The position numbers were made by a program, and so were the translations under genes. Shown piece by piece: positions 53,015 through 59,611 of a stretch of DNA of 64,000 bases (positions are counted from its first letter, which is position 1; each line of letters opens with the position of its first letter). A model generated the notes under the pieces. It searched no databases, was not told the DNA's origin, and was given only the letters and a program-made list of their open reading frames with translations. This DNA comes from an uncultured Lactobacillus sp. GTDB lineage: Bacteria > Bacillota > Bacilli > Lactobacillales > Lactobacillaceae. The stretch lies in assembly GCA_937874185.1 (NCBI GenBank), contig CALNAK010000020.1, positions 62,001 through 126,000 of the forward strand, given 5' to 3'.

Positions 53015-54487
53015 ATGCCGAGGAATAAATCATTAAAAATGGTGTTGATAATGAGTGCAATCTTTATAGCTACATTCATGACGTCAGTTGAAATCACCAT
53101 TGTTACCACAGCTTTGCCAACAATCATTAGTAAACTGGACGGTTTATCTATGCAGAGTTGGGTCTTTGCAATGTATTTACTTACCACAGCAATCAGCACA
53201 CCGATTTATGGTAAATTGTCCGATCGTATTGGTCGGCAACCAATATTTATGATGGGATTACTTATTTTCTCAATTGGATCATTTCTTTGTGGTATTGCTA
53301 GTAATATTTATTTCTTAATTTTATTTAGAGCAATTCAAGGGATTGGCGCGGGAGCAATTATGCCCATAACGTTTACGATAATTGCTGACTTGTTTAGCTA
53401 TGAAAAAAGATCAAAGATGTTGGCACTTAATAACACCGCTTGGGGGATATCGGCATTAATGGGTCCATTATTAGGTGGTTTTATTATTGATAAATTAAAT
53501 TGGCATTGGATATTCTTTATTAACGTACCGTTAGGAGTAATTGTTCTTTTTTTTGTTTTAGTTGGATTTCAAGAAAAAAGACACATTATGAAAATAGAAG
53601 TTTTTGATATTGCAGGGATAATTGCTTTATCAGGAACTTTGACGTCACTGTTATTGCTTTTTCAAATATTGGGAAATAAACAATCCAATATATCTTTGGT
53701 AGTATTATGTGCAATTTTATTTCTAGTTTTCCTATTTTGGTTTGTTAAAGCTGAGAAGAATGCGTCAGATCCCATTATTCCATTAAAGCTATTTAACAAC
53801 CGCTTATTTACTATAGAAATAGTAACTGCAACGTTACTAAGTGGACTGCAAATGGGATTACAAGTTTATTTTCCGATTTGGTTACAATCGATTTATAAAA
53901 TGCCAGCTTCAATTGCAGGATTAGCAGTTACTTCTAGTCCAGTAATGTGGTTAATTTCATCGTTTTTTGTAGGTTCTTTAGTAAGAAAGTATTCTCCAAA
54001 AAGGATAATTTTACCAATTGTTATTTTTCAAATGTTATTTTATCTTCCCTTAATTATTGCAGGAGTTAATTTACCAATATTTTGGCTATACATCACTTCG
54101 GGTGTTACTGGTGCGGGATTAGGGGTAATTATTACTATGAATATCCTAATTTCACAACGTGTGATTGACGATAACGAAATTGGAACGGTATCGTCAACAG
54201 TTACTTTAGGAAGATCAGTAGGTCAAACTATTATGACAGGGGTTTTTGGATTGATTTTTAATCATTCTGTTAATCATAATATAGTAGAATTTAAAAATAT
54301 TAAATTATCACAAGTTAATCAATTTATAAGTTCAGGAAGAATTATCGGTGGTTCTGAGTCGACAATTTTTCAATTGCAAAAGGTAACTCTAGCAGGAATC
54401 CATTCTGTTTTTATGGTCGTGATAGGATTATTTGTACTAATAATTATTATTAATTTGTTTGATAAAAACAGTGAAATTGTTAAATAG
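53015..54487 (+). CDS. MFS multidrug-type exporter, 14 segments (DHA2 family)
   Basis: This 490-residue protein has about 14 hydrophobic segments, with motif A KLSDRIGRQP (loop 2-3), motif C-like ISALMGPLLGGFI and the DHA2 early motif MYLLTTAIS. It exports drugs or toxic organic molecules using proton motive force. The ribosome site is AGAGGAG. It is controlled, by inference, by the ArsR-family repressor in front of it. It is not closely similar by eye to the MFS gene at 13 kb apart from family motifs. Confidence 0.92.
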   Translation: MPRNKSLKMVLIMSAIFIATFMTSVEITIVTTALPTIISKLDGLSMQSWVFAMYLLTTAISTPIYGKLSDRIGRQPIFMMGLLIFSIGSFLCGIASNIYFLILFRAIQGIGAGAIMPITFTIIADLFSYEKRSKMLALNNTAWGISALMGPLLGGFIIDKLNWHWIFFINVPLGVIVLFFVLVGFQEKRHIMKIEVFDIAGIIALSGTLTSLLLLFQILGNKQSNISLVVLCAILFLVFLFWFVKAEKNASDPIIPLKLFNNRLFTIEIVTATLLSGLQMGLQVYFPIWLQSIYKMPASIAGLAVTSSPVMWLISSFFVGSLVRKYSPKRIILPIVIFQMLFYLPLIIAGVNLPIFWLYITSGVTGAGLGVIITMNILISQRVIDDNEIGTVSSTVTLGRSVGQTIMTGVFGLIFNHSVNHNIVEFKNIKLSQVNQFISSGRIIGGSESTIFQLQKVTLAGIHSVFMVVIGLFVLIIIINLFDKNSEIVK

Positions 54488-54620
54488 TTCGGTTACATTA
54501 ACATTTTTGTATGATTTTACGAATATAAAATCAATATCCGAACGAGTGACCGTTTTAATTGATTCATATATATAATGAAGTTAATAATACTTTTTTAAAA
54601 TGGAAAAGGTGATTATTTAT

Positions 54621-54713
54621 ATGATAGCCTTTTCATTATTTGCTGTAATTCTACAATTAAAGTTTCGCGCGGAATATAGCTTATATAATTTCAAAAAACG
54701 ACTTTTAGGATGA
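54621..54713 (+). CDS. Possible 30-residue hydrophobic-basic peptide
   Basis: The ATG follows AAAAGGTGA by eight bases, and a TATAAT lies 45 bases upstream of the ATG. The peptide starts MIAFSLFAVILQLKF, hydrophobic, then becomes polar and basic (YNFKKRLLG). Its layout recalls small membrane peptides, including type I toxins, but that is only size and charge. A perfect dyad begins at the stop codon. I cannot say that it is expressed. Confidence 0.3.
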   Translation: MIAFSLFAVILQLKFRAEYSLYNFKKRLLG

Positions 54714-54739
54714 TTTATTAATGTTGGACTAATAAATCA
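54711..54739. repeat. Perfect 10-base inverted repeat
   Basis: TGATTTATTA and TAATAAATCA are separated by nine bases. The left arm starts with the stop codon of the 30-codon ORF. No T run follows, so a simple terminator is unlikely. Confidence 0.7.
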
Positions 54740-54955
54740 CTTATAAATGATTGATAATCAATACTTATTATGAGTATATAAGCAGATTGATATAAATTAG
54801 TGTCACCTAACATTTAAAACCAATTACTGACTTAATAGTCTTTGTGGCTAAAGATGACCACTACTAATACAATTGTTGAGTTCAATTACATGAATTCCAT
54901 TTTAGTTTGTATTAAGTTTTAATGGCTCGCTAAGCTGAGGAACAATAAAATTTGA

Positions 54956-54978
54956 TTACCGAACTATTTGCGGAACTA
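54956..54978. promoter_or_regulatory. Two ArsR-operator-like half-sites
   Basis: ACCGAACTA at 54958-54966 is the exact reverse of the copy at 54485-54493 and differs by one base from the half-site of the 52970 palindrome. GGAACTA follows at 54972-54978. They lie about 25-35 bases before the promoter of the 43-codon gene. Confidence 0.45.
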
Positions 54979-55000
54979 AAAATAAAATAGTTTGCTTCTA

Positions 55001-55028
55001 TTGATTTTTTTCTAAAAGCGAGTAGAAT
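55001..55028 (+). promoter_or_regulatory. Promoter of the 43-residue gene
   Basis: TTGATT and TAGAAT are 16 bases apart. The start codon lies 28 bases after the -10 box, with a strong ribosome site between. Confidence 0.6.
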
Positions 55029-55056
55029 TAAAAATCATTAAGAGGAGGTAAACAAT

Positions 55057-55188
55057 ATGCGATATAAAGTTACGTTAGATACTAAGCATCAATTGTTTAC
55101 CGTATTTGATAAGAAAAACGACAAGTTTTCTGCATGCGGTAAGTCAATTGAGGAAGCTATGAACAAATTATTAAAAATGAGTGCATAA
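55057..55188 (+). CDS. Small 43-residue protein of unknown function
   Basis: The ORF has AGAGGAGGTAAACA directly before ATG, one of the best ribosome sites in the window, and a promoter at 55001. The protein is MRYKVTLDTKHQLFTV at the start, then a Lys/Asp turn, one Cys (SACGKS) and a helix IEEAMNKLLKMSA. The strand-strand-helix pattern could be a small alpha/beta fold, like a short HicB-type or DNA-binding antitoxin domain, but I do not recognise it. It stands alone between the MFS pump and the cation efflux gene. A terminator lies 155 bases downstream. Confidence 0.65.
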   Translation: MRYKVTLDTKHQLFTVFDKKNDKFSACGKSIEEAMNKLLKMSA

Positions 55189-55279
55189 GATTATTATCAA
55201 TATGAATCATTTATTGGCAAGTTTATAATTTAGAATACAGTTTCTTTACGGAATAGCTAGATTATAGAAATTGTAGTTG

Positions 55280-55371
55280 ATAGATGATATATTGATTGAG
55301 CAACGTGAGTTGCAATCCTATCCTCAACGATAAATAATGTGAGTCCTTTCCTTTAGGGGAGGGCTTTTTTG
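55280..55371 (+). ncRNA. Candidate small RNA or 3' UTR with tetraloop hairpin and terminator
   Basis: GCAAC-GTGA-GTTGC at 55300-55313 is a hairpin closed by a GNRA-type tetraloop. A terminator stem follows: GTCCTTTCC at 55343-55351, GGGGAGGGC at 55356-55364, nine pairs with G-T, then seven T. This could be the 3' end of the 43-residue gene transcript or a separate RNA; no clear promoter of its own is seen. Confidence 0.35.
55343..55371 (+). terminator. Terminator before the cation efflux gene
   Basis: GTCCTTTCC / GGGGAGGGC forms a stem with loop TTTA and a run of T. Confidence 0.8.
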
Positions 55372-55481
55372 TTGCTATTAAAATTGTGCTCTCGTTTTAA
55401 AAGAATTAGAATATCCATATATTATGTATTTTGTTTATGACCATCGATAAATGACGTAATAGTTTAGTGAGAAGGGATTCT

Positions 55482-56456
55482 ATGCAAGAGAGACTAGCTC
55501 ATCGTCAAGCAGAGAACGCAACTTGGCAGGAAATGCAAAAGCAGGAATTACAAAAGCTTCACAGTGCGCAACATAATTTGTGGTTTAACGTTGCAGCATA
55601 CTTGGTAATTTCGGTAATTGAGTTTTATTTGGCAATTATTGGTCATTCACAAACATTAAGAGCGGATGCACTGAATAATTTAGCAGGGATTATTTCAGCA
55701 ATCTTATTGTTGATTGGCATTTTTATTGCTCGTGATATTGATGATGATGATTTAATGGGACAACCATTACCACAAGATATTCAGCAAAACGGTCAAAGAT
55801 TACAGTTGACCAGATTTCACTATGAGACTGTTTTTACCATGATCACAGGAATAATCATGGTAGCAATTTCAATTAATGTTATATACGGTGGAATCAAAAG
55901 TTTATTGAAACCAGATACACAAGAGATACCTAAGCCAATTACGTTAGTTGGTGCTGCAATTGCCATGATTATTATGTTAATTGTTTGGTGGATGAATCTT
56001 AATGCTGGTCGTAAACTACAAAATGCAGCTTTGACCGCTGCTGCTAAGGATAGTTTGAGCGATGCAATTACTAGTTTGGGTACTTTGATAGCAATCGGTG
56101 GAGCATTAATATTTAAAATTACTTGGCTTGATGGAGTCGCCAGTATGATAGTTGGTATCTTTATCCTAACGGCGGGAATCAAAATTTTTCGTGAAAGTAG
56201 TTTGAACTTGGCTGATTATTTTGATCCTAAACTAGAAGCAGAATTCAAAGATGCTATTGAAAGATTTACACAAGTTAAACAAGTTGATGAACTGAATGCC
56301 CATTATAATGGAAATATGGTTACCTTAGACGTTATTATTGCAGTTGATCCACATATGGAAGTAAAGGATAGTTATCTTTTGGGTGAGGAAATAGAAGCCC
56401 AAATGCGCCGTCAGTTTGGGATTGTAGACACTGATGTAATGGCAATTCCGGAGTGA
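55482..56456 (+). CDS. Cation diffusion facilitator family transporter
   Basis: The 324-residue protein has a cytosolic helical head of about 30 residues, six membrane segments and a C-terminal cytosolic domain (from about 245) with the ferredoxin-like CDF fold. Metal-site residues are in the second segment (RADALNNLAG) and the fifth (AAKDSLSDAITS), both in HxxxD/DxxxD-like positions with Asp. It exports divalent cations such as Zn or Mn against protons; the absence of His at the first position of the A site hints at Mn or Fe rather than Zn, which is inference. ATG at 55482 follows AGAAGGG. Confidence 0.9.
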   Translation: MQERLAHRQAENATWQEMQKQELQKLHSAQHNLWFNVAAYLVISVIEFYLAIIGHSQTLRADALNNLAGIISAILLLIGIFIARDIDDDDLMGQPLPQDIQQNGQRLQLTRFHYETVFTMITGIIMVAISINVIYGGIKSLLKPDTQEIPKPITLVGAAIAMIIMLIVWWMNLNAGRKLQNAALTAAAKDSLSDAITSLGTLIAIGGALIFKITWLDGVASMIVGIFILTAGIKIFRESSLNLADYFDPKLEAEFKDAIERFTQVKQVDELNAHYNGNMVTLDVIIAVDPHMEVKDSYLLGEEIEAQMRRQFGIVDTDVMAIPE

Positions 56457-56477
56457 GTAATTTAAAAATAGACAAAA

Positions 56478-56521
56478 AAATATCGTTAAACGACATTACG
56501 ACGTTTAACGATATTTTTGTT
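56478..56521. terminator. Bidirectional terminator (cation efflux gene and tRNA-Arg)
   Basis: ATATCGTTAAACG pairs with CGTTTAACGATAT around a nine-base loop, with A and T runs at its two ends. It ends the cation efflux gene and, from the other side, the tRNA. Confidence 0.9.
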
Positions 56522-56524
56522 TTA

Positions 56525-56598
56525 TGTCACAGGTGAGATTCGAACCCACGACCTACGGTTTAGAAGACCGTTGCTCTATCCAACTGAGCCACTGTGAC
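56525..56598 (-). tRNA. tRNA-Arg (anticodon TCT), copy 1
   Basis: The 74-base cloverleaf reads GTCACAG at the 5' acceptor arm paired with CTGTGAC. The D arm is GCTC / GAGC, the anticodon loop CTTCTAA with anticodon TCT reads AGA/AGG, and the T loop is TTCGAAT. The CCA end is not encoded. Identical to the copy at 56806-56879. Confidence 0.97.
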
Positions 56599-56610
56599 AT
56601 TACTTTTAAT

Positions 56611-56639
56611 ATTATAGAGAAAGATAAACAGTATTGCAA
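56611..56639 (-). promoter_or_regulatory. Promoter of tRNA-Arg copy 1
   Basis: On the minus strand TTGCAA and TATAAT are exactly 17 bases apart, with the -10 box 12 bases from the mature tRNA 5' end. Confidence 0.85.
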
Positions 56640-56725
56640 TACTTAAAATAAAAATATTTAATTTATAATTTGAAACTTTTTTTAAAATTTGTGGGTATGA
56701 TGTGGGACAGTTTAAAATTATTGAA

Positions 56726-56772
56726 ATAAAAAAGCTCATGAAAGTTGATTTAACAACAATCATAAGCTATTA
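56726..56772 (-). terminator. Terminator between the two tRNA-Arg genes
   Basis: On the minus strand AGCTTATGA pairs with TCATGAGCT, with an inner GTTG / CAAC, followed by six T. It ends the transcript of copy 2, so each tRNA is its own unit. Confidence 0.75.
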
Positions 56773-56805
56773 ACTATTTAGAAAAACTCTAAATGGTATT
56801 AATTA

Positions 56806-56879
56806 TGTCACAGGTGAGATTCGAACCCACGACCTACGGTTTAGAAGACCGTTGCTCTATCCAACTGAGCCACTGTGAC
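56806..56879 (-). tRNA. tRNA-Arg (anticodon TCT), copy 2
   Basis: This 74-base gene is the same, base for base, as copy 1. All stems pair, and the anticodon is TCT. It lies 207 bases upstream of copy 1 on the minus strand. Confidence 0.97.
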
Positions 56880-56891
56880 ATCACTCGTACT

Positions 56892-56921
56892 ATTATAGAG
56901 AAAGGCATCGGTTGATGTCAA
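56892..56921 (-). promoter_or_regulatory. Promoter of tRNA-Arg copy 2
   Basis: Consensus TTGACA and TATAAT lie 18 bases apart on the minus strand. The run CTTTCTCTATAATA is shared with the promoter of copy 1, while the -35 regions differ. Confidence 0.85.
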
Positions 56922-56960
56922 TGTAAAATTGCAGAAAAATTAAAATTATTCTTTCTTTGG

Positions 56961-56996
56961 GTAAAATAAAAGGTTCACTTAGTATTTAAGTGAACC
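56961..56996 (-). terminator. Terminator of the 57 kb small transcript
   Basis: GGTTCACTT and AAGTGAACC form a perfect nine-base stem with a seven-base loop. On the minus strand it is followed by TTTTATTTT. It lies 29 bases after the 40-codon ORF stop. Confidence 0.85.
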
Positions 56997-57024
56997 ATCC
57001 CTAATAATAATTTACTGAATAACA

Positions 57025-57147
57025 TTATTTTCCAAATATAAAAGGTTTATTTTCTGCCTCTAATTCGGAAAGTACCTCTCTATCTTGCGTGGAAGTTTCA
57101 TTTCTTTCGGCTTTTAATAATGATTTGATCCAAAGTATCAATTTCAT
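57025..57147 (-). CDS. Small 40-residue protein
   Basis: The ORF starts MKLILWIKSLLKAERNE, an amphipathic or short hydrophobic N-terminal helix, and ends ELEAENKPFIFGK. GGAG lies nine bases before the ATG. A longer in-frame start at 57243 would fall at the transcription start, so I reject it. With a promoter at 57244 and a terminator at 56961, it is the only coding content of a transcript of about 270 bases. I do not recognise the family; it could also be a regulatory RNA with a fortuitous ORF. Confidence 0.5.
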   Translation of the reverse strand: MKLILWIKSLLKAERNETSTQDREVLSELEAENKPFIFGK

Positions 57148-57193
57148 AATCTTCATCTCCGAAATAATTACAGCTTTTAATGTCATCAGTTCT

Positions 57194-57249
57194 GGACAAA
57201 ACACTAGTAGGATAAGGATTCCTTCATCCTCATCCATGTCCAAATTATA
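57194..57249 (-). promoter_or_regulatory. Extended -10 promoter and strong 5' hairpin
   Basis: On the minus strand TGATATAAT is an extended -10 (57244-57251). The transcript would begin near 57237. Its first bases form GGATGAGGAT / ATCCTTATCC, ten pairs with one G-T and a six-base loop (57210-57235), framed by GGACA / TGTCC. Such a strong hairpin at the 5' end can protect RNA or regulate translation. Confidence 0.6.
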
Positions 57250-57292
57250 TCAGAAAAAATAATTATGACATAAATATTTGTCTTATTTTCAT

Positions 57293-57320
57293 AAAAAAAT
57301 TTACATTTTACAAATGTAAA
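57293..57320 (-). terminator. AT-rich terminator of the 66-residue gene
   Basis: TTTACATTT / AAATGTAAA is a perfect nine-base dyad with a three-base centre, followed on the minus strand by seven T. Confidence 0.6.
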
Positions 57321-57332
57321 GGCATACATTAT

Positions 57333-57533
57333 TTAAAATTGATTATTTAGGGTTTGGGCAAGCTCCTTACGACGATTTTCAATTATATCTTGTAGTTCTT
57401 GAAGATCGTCCTCAGTAGACTTCTTTCTAATAAAGCTTCTTGCTGATGAGCGCATGGCTATATAGTTAGCACGCTCGCGATGATTCTTGTGCCATTTTTC
57501 GTTAGCACGTTTTTGTGCATCTGTTAATACCAT
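57333..57533 (-). CDS. Conserved-looking 66-residue basic protein
   Basis: The protein starts MVLTDAQKRANEKWHKNHRE, then RSSARSFIRKKSTEDDLQEL, and ends in a helical Glu/Arg/Lys segment. It is highly charged, helical and has no membrane part. The spacing of basic residues suggests nucleic-acid contact or a ribbon-helix type small protein, but no motif is decisive. The ATG follows AAGGGAGAGG. I believe it is real from its ribosome site and codon use, and I recall similar short hypothetical proteins in lactobacilli. Function unknown. Confidence 0.75.
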   Translation of the reverse strand: MVLTDAQKRANEKWHKNHRERANYIAMRSSARSFIRKKSTEDDLQELQDIIENRRKELAQTLNNQF

Positions 57534-57706
57534 AAATTCCTCTCCCTTAAAGACATATCTTTGAAATTATATACAAGGTTAATTAAGTAAACAAGGTAAA
57601 ATGCGAATAAATTGCTATAAAAATGGTTACATGAAATTCTTGTACATTGTTATTATTAGTTTAGAATATATATAAATTGATATTTTGTTCATTGGGGGAT
57701 TAGTTG

Positions 57707-59110
57707 ATGAAGAAGATTATAAAAACTACAACTGGTACTTATCACGGAGTCATGGATCATAATCACGTTGACTTTTTAGGGGTACCATTCGGGTATGGTC
57801 GTAGATTTAAACGCGCTGAAGAATTCTCTATCGCAAAATTTGGACCTAATGAAGTAAATAAAATGCATTATGCAGTACATAACGGAATCCAGCCTATGCA
57901 AGATGAAGCTTTGGATCAGAATAACCCTGATACTAGTTTCGGTGAAAATTGTTTGAACTTGGATATTTGTACGCCTGATATTGAAGGACATTATCCAATT
58001 GTAATTGAATTCTATGGTGGCGGTTTTCTTAGAGGCGGCAATTATAAGAAACAAATGTCTTGGTTAGATCACCAATCAATCGTTCATGTTGTTCCCAATT
58101 ATCGTTTGGGATTATTTGGTTGGGGTAAAGTCGATGGCGGTGATACCAATGTCGGATTATCAGATCAATTGATGAGTATTCAATGGGTCATGGACAATGC
58201 AAGTAGCTTTGGTGGTGACGTTGAGAACATAACCTTAGCTGGACTATCCGCTGGTGCAAAGTCGATTGCGGCCTTGATGGCATCTAATTCAAGTATTCTG
58301 GATCGAATTAAAAATATTATTTTATTTTCTGGCGGAGTTCAGACGATTCGAGATCTTGATACTGCTAACAAAGTTATTGAGAGAATCTGTCAGGAAAATA
58401 ATATTAAATCTAGTAAAGATCTATTCAATTTAACAGATGATGGGTTGCAACTAGTTCAGGAACAAGCTTTAAAAGGGCACACTCCAACTAATTGGTTTGG
58501 CCCCGTGATTGATGAAAATTTAATTTCTTCTGATTGGGAAGAAAAACTTGTTGAACGTGTGAAGAGAACAAATTTCAAAACCTTGATCTCAGCGGGTAGT
58601 AATGAATTAGTGGGCTTGAAGGATACTAGTATTAATCAACTAGAAGAAGATGTTATGACTGATTTATTTGGTGATAATGCTCCTGTATTGAGGGATGCCT
58701 TCCTTGATGAATCTTATTCAAAGAATGATTTTGTTGAAATGTTAGGAACGGCGATGTATGTCTACCCAGCCAGAAGGTTAGCAGAATTGTTGACACAAAA
58801 TAGTGATGCAGATGTTTATTGCAATTACTCAAAAGTATACGAAGGTCAACATGGTGGAATCGTTCGTTACTTAAATATGCCAACTGATGAATTAAATATT
58901 GATTACCGTAAGAATAGGGACTATATTTTGGATTTGCTTTTGGAGTTTATTACAACAGGCAAACCATATGATGAAAATATTAAATATGAATGGCCAGTAT
59001 ATGATGATGATCGTTTAGTATTGGAATTAGATCCAGACGACATTAAAAGTATTTCAGTGATAAATCGTCGATACCCCGAAACTTTACCTTGGCAGTCATA
59101 TAAATTATAA
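57707..59110 (+). CDS. Type B carboxylesterase family protein
   Basis: The 467-residue alpha/beta hydrolase has the oxyanion GGGF (VIEFYGGGFLRGGN), the nucleophile Ser in LAGLSAGAKSI, and an early FLGVPFGYGRRF typical of the family. The catalytic acid is probably Glu in SAGSNELVG, and the His lies in EGQHGGIVRY. It has no signal peptide, so it is intracellular. Such enzymes cut short-chain or phenolic esters in lactobacilli. ATG at 57707 follows GGGGGA; a TTG one codon earlier is less likely. It stands alone. Confidence 0.9.
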   Translation: MKKIIKTTTGTYHGVMDHNHVDFLGVPFGYGRRFKRAEEFSIAKFGPNEVNKMHYAVHNGIQPMQDEALDQNNPDTSFGENCLNLDICTPDIEGHYPIVIEFYGGGFLRGGNYKKQMSWLDHQSIVHVVPNYRLGLFGWGKVDGGDTNVGLSDQLMSIQWVMDNASSFGGDVENITLAGLSAGAKSIAALMASNSSILDRIKNIILFSGGVQTIRDLDTANKVIERICQENNIKSSKDLFNLTDDGLQLVQEQALKGHTPTNWFGPVIDENLISSDWEEKLVERVKRTNFKTLISAGSNELVGLKDTSINQLEEDVMTDLFGDNAPVLRDAFLDESYSKNDFVEMLGTAMYVYPARRLAELLTQNSDADVYCNYSKVYEGQHGGIVRYLNMPTDELNIDYRKNRDYILDLLLEFITTGKPYDENIKYEWPVYDDDRLVLELDPDDIKSISVINRRYPETLPWQSYKL

Positions 59111-59256
59111 AAAAATAATTGAATATATATTATGATATTTAGTTTTTCAGTAAAAAAATTCTTGCAAAGAATATAATTTCAATTTACAATATGAATGTTG
59201 TGCTTAGTGTTTAAGTTTTTTTTTCATAATACTTATGATTTTTAGAGGTGGGCGGT

Positions 59257-59508
59257 TTGAAAAGAAAGTTTTCGTTTGTTATCACAATTGCTTTCATTCT
59301 TATAGATGTAGTTGCAGCATTTTTTGCTCAACAAGCAATTATTAGTAACCTAATGGGGATTCTAATTGGAATTGGTCTAATTATTGCCCTCGTATTAATA
59401 ACGAAAGTAATTAAAAAGCTAAAGCTAAGTAGAGGTAAGCTAGTTTTAGCAACGGTATTTTTCTTTTTGGTTTTAGGACATATAGCTATAACCACATTAT
59501 CGATTTAA
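59257..59508 (+). CDS. Small membrane protein of unknown function
   Basis: The 83-residue protein has three hydrophobic segments (about 5-25, 28-48 and 58-80) separated by a basic loop KVIKKLKLSRGK. The first residues are basic, so the N-terminus is probably inside. No motif is recognised. I take TTG at 59257, six bases after AGAGGTG; the in-frame GTG at 59248 overlaps that ribosome site. It is a single-gene unit ended by a terminator and precedes a large polytopic protein. Confidence 0.7.
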   Translation: MKRKFSFVITIAFILIDVVAAFFAQQAIISNLMGILIGIGLIIALVLITKVIKKLKLSRGKLVLATVFFFLVLGHIAITTLSI

Positions 59509-59522
59509 TGAAAATGAATATT

Positions 59523-59567
59523 ATCAAAGGATTGTGCTGAATTTAGTCTGTGCAATCCTTTTTTTAG
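59523..59567 (+). terminator. Terminator of the 83-residue gene
   Basis: AAAGGATTG pairs with CAATCCTTT, runs into seven T and has extra pairing inside the loop. Confidence 0.8.
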
Positions 59568-59611
59568 TATAATCATTTAGGTAGAGTGTTTTTTTATAAA
59601 GGAGTATCACC

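Larger units (their letters stand above)
54488..55056. other. AT-rich accessory gap with dyads and small ORFs
   Basis: These 569 bases have no ORF above 31 codons with good signals. They hold an exact inverted pair of TAGTTCGGT (54485-54493) and ACCGAACTA (54958-54966), a TATAAT at 54571-54576, a 30-codon ORF at 54621, and a perfect 10-base dyad at 54711-54739. The promoter of the 43-codon gene lies at 55001-55028. The rest shows nothing I can name; it may be decayed accessory DNA. Confidence 0.5.

Noticed and set aside
55820..56182. Open frame of 120 codons on the minus strand inside the cation efflux gene
   Set aside because: The Ile/Ala-rich translation is the typical reverse of a membrane protein; no start signals.
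56560..56763. Minus-strand frame of 67 codons across a tRNA gene
   Set aside because: It overlaps the tRNA-Arg gene and its promoter, so it is not a protein gene.
57148..57243. Longer N-terminus for the 40-residue protein (start at 57243)
   Set aside because: That start would sit at the predicted transcription start and within the 5' hairpin, without a ribosome site.
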